A DNA stretch of 64,000 nt from Caballeronia sordidicola (lineage in GTDB: Bacteria; Pseudomonadota; Gammaproteobacteria; Burkholderiales; Burkholderiaceae). The DNA lies in the NCBI RefSeq assembly GCF_002220365.1, contig NZ_MTHB01000063.1, positions 124,001 through 188,000 on the forward strand, given 5' to 3'. Positions 58,630-64,000 of this stretch are shown piece by piece (position 1 is the stretch's first letter; every line of letters starts with the position of its first letter). The notes beneath the pieces are model-generated. The model saw only the letters and a list, made by a program, of their open reading frames with translations. It was not told the origin of the DNA and ran no database searches. The position numbers and the translations under genes are program-made.

Positions 58630-59997
58630 TCATTGTTGCTGCTGCTTGCGATGGTGGCCGCGATGCGTCCCCGAAGCAGCCGATGCCGCCGACGCCGTCG
58701 AGGCTCCGGAAGCACCGGAAGCGGCTTTGGGCTTGTCTGCCGGAATAGTGATCTTCGCGCCTTCCTTCAGGCGGTCGGAGCCGTCGATCACCACACGTTC
58801 GCCCACTTCCAGGCCTGTCTTGATGCTGGTGCGTTCACCATCCACCGGACCGATCTTCACATTGCGTACGGTCACCGTATTGTCCGGCTTCACCACATAG
58901 ACAAACGCGCCCGATGAACCGTTGAGTACCGCGGGCGTCGGCACGATGGTCGCGTCCTTGATGACATCGACCAGGAGTTTCGTGTTCACGAACTGGTTCG
59001 GAAACAGCATGCTTTCCTGATTGTCGAAGGTTGCGCGCAGCTTGACAGTGCCCGTGGTGGTATCGATCTGGTTGTCGATCGTTTCCAGGTAACCGCTTTC
59101 GAGCGATTTGGTGTTGGCCCGGTCATAAGCCGTCACCGACATCTTCGTGCCCGCATGCAGCGGCTTCAGGATCGCGGTGAGGTTGTCTTCGGAGGTCGTG
59201 AAAATGACGCTGATGGGCTGCAATTGCGTAATGACCACGACGCCATTCGTGTCGCCGGTCGTCACGTAGTTGCCCGGATCGACCTGCCGCAAGCCGACAC
59301 GGCCCGACACCGGCGCCGTGATGCGCGCGTAGGTCAGGTCGAGTTTGTAGGTATCCACATTTGCCTGATCCGACTTCACCGTCCCCTCGTACTGCTGGAC
59401 GAGCGATGCCTGCGTGTCCACTTGCTGGCTCGCGATCGAGTCTTGCGAGAGCAGCATCTGGTAGCGCTTCAGGTCGAGGCGGGCGGTTTGCAGCAACGCC
59501 TGGTCTTTCGCGAGCGTGCCTTGTGCATTGCGCAATGAGATTTCATAAGGGCGCGGGTCGATCTGAGCCAGCACGTCCCCCTTCTTGACCATCTGGCCTT
59601 CCTGGAACGCGACGTCTTGCAGCGTGCCGTTGAGCTGGGTCTTGACCGTTACCGACGCCAGCGGTGTCACCGTCCCGAGCGAATTGATCACCACGGGCAT
59701 TTCCCCTTGCGTCACCGTCGCGACATGCACGGGTTGCGGCGGAGCCCCCATGCCCGGACCGCCGCCACCGCGCCGGCCGCCGCCTGCCTGCCGCGCTTGC
59801 TGCGAGTGATCGGCACCACCACGGTTCCACGGATGCCATGCGAACAGCCCCGCCACGATCAGGATCGCGACGACGATCCAGACAAGCCGGCGCCGGCGGG
59901 GCCGGCCAGGGGACACAGGAGGAGTCGAGGCTTGGGAGGTAGGCGAACGGGCTTCAGGGTAAGGCGGTGGTGCTGGGTGTTTTTTTTGTTCGTCCAT
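58630..59997 (-). CDS. mdtA: Periplasmic adaptor subunit MdtA of the MdtABC efflux system
   Basis: Membrane-fusion protein connecting MdtBC with an outer-membrane channel. The 455-residue product has a Pro-rich cytoplasmic head, one membrane segment RLVWIVVAILIVAGLFAWHP, a lipoyl-like domain with FQEGQMVKKGDVLAQIDPRP, and a beta-barrel domain ISVIFTTSEDNLTAILKPLH. The C-terminal tail is Ala/Ser-rich. The ATG at 59997 was selected; the open frame goes 81 codons further with no family similarity. Confidence 0.94.
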   Translation of the reverse strand: MDEQKKHPAPPPYPEARSPTSQASTPPVSPGRPRRRRLVWIVVAILIVAGLFAWHPWNRGGADHSQQARQAGGGRRGGGGPGMGAPPQPVHVATVTQGEMPVVINSLGTVTPLASVTVKTQLNGTLQDVAFQEGQMVKKGDVLAQIDPRPYEISLRNAQGTLAKDQALLQTARLDLKRYQMLLSQDSIASQQVDTQASLVQQYEGTVKSDQANVDTYKLDLTYARITAPVSGRVGLRQVDPGNYVTTGDTNGVVVITQLQPISVIFTTSEDNLTAILKPLHAGTKMSVTAYDRANTKSLESGYLETIDNQIDTTTGTVKLRATFDNQESMLFPNQFVNTKLLVDVIKDATIVPTPAVLNGSSGAFVYVVKPDNTVTVRNVKIGPVDGERTSIKTGLEVGERVVIDGSDRLKEGAKITIPADKPKAASGASGASTASAASAASGTHRGHHRKQQQQ

Positions 59998-60624
59998 CGT
60001 TTCAGTGGCTCGGTGAGTCGGTGTCGGTGGGCTCGGAAACTGTCTTGAGGTGCTGGCGGACTGGCTTGCCGGCGTTCGCGCGGACGGTTCTGAAGCGTGC
60101 TGGAACCGCCGTCGATTTACGTCACGCACTTTGCGCGGCGCAGTGATGCTCACGCGGCGAACACGCCATTGGCGCGCGGTGTGCTCGCGAAGCGTTCGCT
60201 TGAATGAAAGCTTCGAAAGGTGCCCGGGCGCGCGAAGCATGATGCTACGTCCCGTGCTTCGTTCCAGTCCAGCTATCTTTCTTTCGATTGATTACGAACG
60301 TTACGAATTCCTCATAGAGACAGAGGGCAATTCGAAACACCACCCCGCAGGGACGCGAAGGCCGACCGACATCGTATCGTCTTGTGCGTGCACGAGCCAC
60401 GCGAAGCCCATGGCGAGGCGTGCCCAGTGGACCTCTTGTGCCGCTGTGGACGCAAAGCAGGAGGCGTCGTGCGTCGGGAAGCATGCGCCAAGAAAGCGAG
60501 CAACGATTGAAGGCAAAACGTCCCGCTGTGCCAATGCTGGTGCAGTGACACATTTGGGTGTTTTGCCCGCCATCAGGCATGGCGCGCATTATTTGGCGCG
60601 TTATTCGACGCGTTATTCGACGCG
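59998..60624. other. Intergenic region between iclR-type gene and mdtA
   Basis: No recognised gene; the frames present have no family. It holds the promoter of mdtABC, not located, and ends in the 12-bp repeat array described separately. Confidence 0.4.
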
Positions 60625-60631
60625 TTATTCG
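60596..60631. repeat. 12-bp tandem array overlapping the iclR-type stop codon
   Basis: Three copies (GCGCGTTATTCG, then ACGCGTTATTCG twice) and a degenerate fourth upstream. The stop codon of the IclR gene, TAA on the minus strand at 60625-60627, is part of the third copy. Confidence 0.88.
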
Positions 60632-61569
60632 CTCAGGCGCGCGGACGGTGTTCCGCCGATCTCGTGCGTGATCTTCGCGACGCATTCGAGCAACGCCGGT
60701 GCGATCTCGTTGAGCAGCGCGTCCCGTGGCGCCTGATATTCAGCGCCGCCGCAATTGACCGCGTAGCGTTGCCCGGATGGGCCGACAAAGCCCGCCGCTA
60801 CGGCATTGAGCCCCTGGTGCCACTCGCCGGTGGAGATGGCGAAACCACGGCGCACCGCGTCTTCCAGGCCCGACTTCAGGCTGCCGTCGATGCTCGGCCA
60901 GTCGTCGCCCGAAGCGATCCGCAGGCTGTCGATCAGGCCGGCCCTGTCGGGCTCGCCGAGCGCCGCCAGATACGCGCGGCCGACCGCCGTGCGTCCCAGG
61001 TCCATGCGCGAGCCGACTTCGAGCCGCGATACAAGCACGGCCGAGCGCGGCCGGATGGTATCGATGACAACCATGTCCAGCCTGTCTCGTACGGCCAGGT
61101 GAACGCTTAGCGTGGTCCGGTCCGCCAGTTCGATAAGAAACGGCCGCGCCCGCGCCCGGATGTCGAAGTTGCGCAGGAAGCCGTTGCTCAACTCCAGGAC
61201 TGAAGCCGTCAGTACGAAACGCTCGCTGTCGGGTAGTTGAAACAGCAAATTGGCGCTGACCAGAGTCGCCGTCAACCGTGAAATAGTGGGCTTTGGGATG
61301 CCCGTCCATTCGGCCAGCTCGCGATTGCTTACCGGCGCGTTGGCGGCGGCAATACGCCGGAGTACATCGAGGCCTCGCGATAACGCGACGACTTCTTCAC
61401 CGTCACGCCCTTTTTCCTTTTCCCGGCTCGTAGGCCGGCTCTCAGTGATTTGCATTATTTTTCGGAACTTGGTTTCGTTGGAAAGGCCGGAGACGCCATT
61501 CATCGAAGCTGACTGAGCACGCGCGCCACCGCTCACCGGAATCGTATTATCCAGCAATGAAAGGTGCAT
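60625..61569 (-). CDS. IclR family transcriptional regulator
   Basis: A 314-residue regulator with the N-terminal winged helix (ALSRGLDVLRRIAAANAPVS, TGIPKPTISRLTATLVSANL; about residues 62-115) and the C-terminal IclR effector domain (about 130-310, including SGQRYAVNCGG). The first 55 residues are an unusual extension; ATGs at 61503 and 61455 are alternative starts. Ligand and targets are unknown. It lies upstream of mdtABC on the same strand, 630 bp away, and could act on it, but IclR proteins mainly control catabolic genes. Confidence 0.88.
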   Translation of the reverse strand: MHLSLLDNTIPVSGGARAQSASMNGVSGLSNETKFRKIMQITESRPTSREKEKGRDGEEVVALSRGLDVLRRIAAANAPVSNRELAEWTGIPKPTISRLTATLVSANLLFQLPDSERFVLTASVLELSNGFLRNFDIRARARPFLIELADRTTLSVHLAVRDRLDMVVIDTIRPRSAVLVSRLEVGSRMDLGRTAVGRAYLAALGEPDRAGLIDSLRIASGDDWPSIDGSLKSGLEDAVRRGFAISTGEWHQGLNAVAAGFVGPSGQRYAVNCGGAEYQAPRDALLNEIAPALLECVAKITHEIGGTPSARLSE

Positions 61570-61642
61570 CTGCTGGACCCCTTTTTGTCATCAAACCCGC
61601 GTACCTTGCTGTCAGATAGTCGCTCAATCTTCGAAATTTCGC

Positions 61643-61669
61643 TTGACTAGGTTTCGCATAACGTAAAAA
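61643..61669 (+). promoter_or_regulatory. Possible promoter of a small RNA
   Basis: TTGACT at 61643-61648 resembles a -35 box, and TAAAAA at 61664-61669 a weak -10 box, 15 bases apart, which is short of the ideal 17. The expected start of transcription at about 61677 lies directly before the first hairpin of the putative RNA. Confidence 0.35.
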
Positions 61670-61676
61670 ATGGAAC

Positions 61677-61811
61677 CCGATTTCGAAAGCACTCCGGAAG
61701 CGCGAGTTGCGCGCTTCGAAATGCGATCGATAACCAGCTCTCAGGTTCTAGCACGGCCCTCGGAATGGCTAGAACTTTTAAGGCGCTACGGCAACGTAGC
61801 GCCTTTTTTTT
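61677..61811 (+). ncRNA. Candidate small RNA with three hairpins and a strong terminator
   Basis: No coding region lies on this strand between 61570 and 62764. Three stem-loops follow one another: ATTTCGAA/TTCGAAAT (61680-61722) with an inner GCGC stem, GTTCTAGC/GCTAGAAC (61745-61775), and AAGGCGCTACG/CGTAGCGCCTT (61780-61805) with loop GCAA and a T-run to 61811. The last is a textbook rho-independent terminator without any upstream gene on its strand. Length would be about 135 bases. I do not recognise it as a named RNA; it could also be a leader of a lost gene. Confidence 0.55.
61780..61811 (+). terminator. Rho-independent terminator of the small RNA candidate
   Basis: 11-bp perfect stem with loop GCAA and a run of T residues. 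The strongest terminator in the window. Confidence 0.92.
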
Positions 61812-61819
61812 GCCTGTCA

Positions 61820-61854
61820 AAGGCGCTGCCCGAGGATCCTCCGGGCAGCGCCTT
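61820..61854. other. Second hairpin sharing arm sequence with the terminator
   Basis: Arms AAGGCGCTGCCCG and CGGGCAGCGCCTT (13 bp, loop of nine). The outer eight bases AAGGCGCT/AGCGCCTT are the same as in the terminator 9 bp upstream. No T-run follows. Confidence 0.7.
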
Positions 61855-62062
61855 CCTGAAAGCGTATTTTCGATTACGTGTGCAAAGGGCGTGCTGCCCC
61901 GTGATGATCTTGCTGCGGTGCAAGCAATGAAGGACGCTGGATGTGGCGTCCGCGCGACTCAAGTCCTTACGCTACCTTATCTCAAGGTGTTCCAATTCAT
62001 TCCCCGTGCATGTTTAGTATTTTCTGGTGAACTAAAAGATTTTGATGCTTGCGCCGATAGGC

Positions 62063-62091
62063 CGATGCCCTTCCGAGGCGAAAGGGCATCG
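62063..62091. other. Perfect 10-bp hairpin in intergenic region
   Basis: Arms CGATGCCCTT and AAGGGCATCG with a loop of nine bases. A smaller hairpin AAGGGC/GCCCTT (loop TCAA) follows at 62130-62145, next to the end of the minus-strand gene at 62156, and may act in its termination. The rest of 61855-62155 has no gene. Confidence 0.6.
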
Positions 62092-62155
62092 TGAGAAGCA
62101 CTGGTATTTGCCGGGCGGTTGACCCGGCGAAGGGCTCAAGCCCTTATCAGTACCC

Positions 62156-62464
62156 CTAGCGGTGTGCGGCAAACATCCTGCCGGGTTTCAGCAAGCGCCG
62201 GCCGCGCAGTGCCCAATAGATGCCAGCCACACCCAACACTGCCGCGCTGCCGAACACGAGTACGGGAGAAACCTGCTGTGGCGCAGGATTGCTGGTAGCG
62301 ACGATCATGCCGGCGATCAGCGCCACGCCTGCCTGCACAAAGGCACGCATGGCCCGGTTTCGATGGTCGGAAAAACGCACTGAACGCGACATGGGCGTGC
62401 GCGTGAACGGCTCAAAAAGGATCAGGCCGGCGACGAGGGCAACGAGCAGGTTCATCAGGATCAT
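62156..62464 (-). CDS. Small hypothetical membrane protein
   Basis: A 102-residue protein with hydrophobic stretches MNLLVALVAGLILFEPF, AFVQAGVALIAGMIVATS and VLVFGSAAVLGVAGIYWAL, so three likely membrane helices, and basic connecting loops. The ATG at 62464 or the one at 62455 could start it. No family recognised; stand-alone gene. Confidence 0.65.
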   Translation of the reverse strand: MILMNLLVALVAGLILFEPFTRTPMSRSVRFSDHRNRAMRAFVQAGVALIAGMIVATSNPAPQQVSPVLVFGSAAVLGVAGIYWALRGRRLLKPGRMFAAHR

Positions 62465-62763
62465 GACAACACTTCGCTATCGAATTCAGGGATGGCCGCA
62501 CTATAAGAAGCGGCGCCGATGAAATGAATCAGAAGCGTCTTAAATCGGGTCGAATTTCAAACGTTCGGAGACGGTGCGGTTGGAGTCGCTGCGATTTGTC
62601 CGGGGTACGCCTGAAACCCGGCCGAATGGCCAGCATTGCCTCGTCGAGAGGAAGTGGGCTGGCGTGCACGGTTATCATGGGGTTCGAAAGAGCCGTTGAA
62701 GTGATCTGTTAATGCGGTGAATGTAACAATCGGGCAGCTGCAGCTTGCTCGCCCAACAGGACA

Positions 62764-63267
62764 ATGACGATGCAAAAGAACTGGATGAACCGGCTGGCCG
62801 GCGCCGTGGTTGCGCTTGGACTTCTCGCCGCGTGTGAGAAGCACGACGCCGCAGCGGGGCAGGCCGCCGGTGCGCTGAACAATGTAGCGAGCCAGGCTGG
62901 CCAGAAATTCGATCAGGCGACGAACTATGTTGACCAGCAGGTCGACTCGGTCAAGCAGTCCGCGCAGCAGAACCTGCAGTCGGCGGGCACCTTGCCGGAT
63001 ATGTCGGCGAGTGGCGTGGCGGCGGCCGCAAGGGCCAATCTGGCAGGCGCGGCGAGCGCGACCAACGCCGCTATCATCAACGCCGCAAGCGACACCGGTG
63101 CGGGCTTGCAGTCCGCCGGGCACAAATTGCAGGACTGGTCGGCAAGCTCGGCGATGAGTCAAAGCGGCGCTAGCGGAGCATCGGGAACAAGTTCGGGCAG
63201 TTCGTCGAGCGGGTCATCTGCTACGTCGGCAGATCCCGGAAACGCCCGCTCGGATATGGACAAATAG
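62764..63267 (+). CDS. Putative lipoprotein, helical and low-complexity
   Basis: A 167-residue protein with a signal peptide ending in the lipobox LLAACEK, so it is probably a lipid-anchored periplasmic protein. The middle (about 40-75) is rich in Gln, Ala and Asp with the pattern of amphipathic helix (NYVDQQVDSVKQSAQQNLQS), and the C-terminal 45 residues are Ser/Gly-rich. Two close ATGs (62764 and 62770) are possible starts. Function unknown. Confidence 0.8.
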   Translation: MTMQKNWMNRLAGAVVALGLLAACEKHDAAAGQAAGALNNVASQAGQKFDQATNYVDQQVDSVKQSAQQNLQSAGTLPDMSASGVAAAARANLAGAASATNAAIINAASDTGAGLQSAGHKLQDWSASSAMSQSGASGASGTSSGSSSSGSSATSADPGNARSDMDK

Positions 63268-63433
63268 GTGACAGCCGGCTGGAGTCACGCAAGCTGCGGC
63301 GCTGTTCAACACCGTAAACACGGCGTCTGCGGGCTAACATCTCGTTACCTGCGTGACCGTTTTGTCTAAAGATTATTTCAGCGCAGCGGCTAAACTGGCG
63401 ATCTTTTACCTCTTTTGCGTATTGCGCACCGCC

Positions 63434-64000
63434 ATGAAACCAAGCCGCATCCGGGCGCTAGCTGGCGCGCTGGTATTCGCCGCGTTGGTCAGCTCGGCGC
63501 TCACTGTTTTCGCCCTGAACGCCACCGCTGCGCCTCCGGCGCTCACGTTGCCGTCGTTCCAGGAACTTATCAACAAACCGGCGGCATCTGCCTCGGGCTC
63601 GGCGTCCGCGGCAGCTTCCGGCACGGCCGACGCCACCGCCAGTCCGGCCAGCGACGTGGATCTGACGCGATCGCTCGACACGGTTATCTCCACGCTGGAC
63701 AACGACCGGGAACGCACGGCGCTGGTCGCACAGTTGAAAAAGCTTCGCGACGCCAAGCGTGATGCTCAAGCCGCCGCTCAACCGGCTGACTCATCGGCTG
63801 ACTCATCGGCTGCGTCCGACGGTTCCGGCGCGGCAGTGCTGCCGGAGGTGGCCGCGGCCTCGTCGGCGAGTTCAACGTCGGCAGCGTCGTCGGCAGCGTC
63901 GTCGGTAGTCGCGGCTATCACGCCCAAAACGGGGCTGCTCGGGGCGATCGCGTCGGGGCTGGCGAGCGTAGAGGCCGACTTCAGCCGTGGCCGCACCCCG
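63434..64000 (+). CDS. N-terminal part of a probable MscS-family mechanosensitive channel
   Basis: An open frame starting MKPSRIRALAGALVFAALVS (signal peptide) and running off the right edge, 189 residues visible. After an Ala/Ser/Pro-rich stretch comes LDTVISTLDNDRERTALVAQ and LKKLRDAKR, then a second low-complexity stretch and KTGLLGAIASGLASVEADFS. This layout resembles the periplasmic start of large MscS-like channel proteins in Burkholderiaceae. The pore domain is outside the window, so the family call is tentative. A 12-bp repeat CGGCTGACTCAT (63783-63806) lies in frame. Confidence 0.65.
   Translation, partial: MKPSRIRALAGALVFAALVSSALTVFALNATAAPPALTLPSFQELINKPAASASGSASAAASGTADATASPASDVDLTRSLDTVISTLDNDRERTALVAQLKKLRDAKRDAQAAAQPADSSADSSAASDGSGAAVLPEVAAASSASSTSAASSAASSVVAAITPKTGLLGAIASGLASVEADFSRGRTP

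Overview
The window looks like a chromosomal segment of a GC-rich beta-proteobacterium of the family Burkholderiaceae, most probably Paraburkholderia or Caballeronia. This is inferred from protein character and from gene neighbourhoods such as upp, yebC, purD, hemF, nadD, rsfS, rlmH, maf, rng and the glycosyltransferase genes followed by msbA. I could not run a search, so the genus is a judgement. No rRNA, tRNA or CRISPR array was seen.

Layout. Positions 1-8596 (minus strand) carry part of a type VI secretion system in the order tssA, tssB, tssC, hcp, tssE, tssF, tssG, vgrG; vgrG runs off the left edge, and tssH, tssJ, tssK, tssL and tssM are not in the window. Upstream of tssA lie three perfectly phased CTTAATT heptamers, an AT-rich stretch, a frameshifted IS5-type transposase remnant and a large hairpin. 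Positions 10060-17493 hold rhlE, gluQ, trhO and dnaE. Positions 17493-24851 are an envelope polysaccharide and lipopolysaccharide block: GT4 and GT2 glycosyltransferases, a deletion scar joining the start of another glycosyltransferase to the end of a nucleotide-sugar dehydrogenase, a GT9 heptosyltransferase-like gene, an O-antigen ligase-like gene and the lipid A flippase msbA.

Positions 25008-29510 hold two small membrane proteins and an RND exporter without an adjacent adaptor. Positions 31021-35187 encode a 1388-residue CheB-CheR-PAS-histidine kinase-receiver protein. It is followed by a broken RelE/Xre toxin-antitoxin pair. Positions 35885-44745 are a minus-strand housekeeping block covering RNA processing, cell-division quality control, ribosome maturation and silencing, NAD, haem, purine and uracil salvage. 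Positions 45070-47318 hold a short-chain dehydrogenase, methylglyoxal synthase and a quinone oxidoreductase. Positions 47763-51322 hold kdpDE with no kdpFABC in front of it. Positions 52137-59997 are an mdtABC-type tripartite exporter without an outer-membrane gene, followed by an IclR regulator. A structured intergenic region with a probable small RNA follows, then a small membrane protein, a lipoprotein and the start of a probable MscS-family channel at the right edge.

Two themes run across the window. Short tandem arrays with units of 9-14 bp and unrelated sequences occur at many gene ends and spacers; two of them overlap stop codons. Several conserved proteins (TssG, MdtC, TrhO and the solitary RND pump) carry low-complexity insertions or tails that sit on similar short DNA repeats. 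The most interesting unexplained elements are the small-RNA candidate at 61677-61811, the phased heptamers in front of the secretion operon, the kdpDE pair without its transporter and the glycosyltransferase-dehydrogenase deletion scar.
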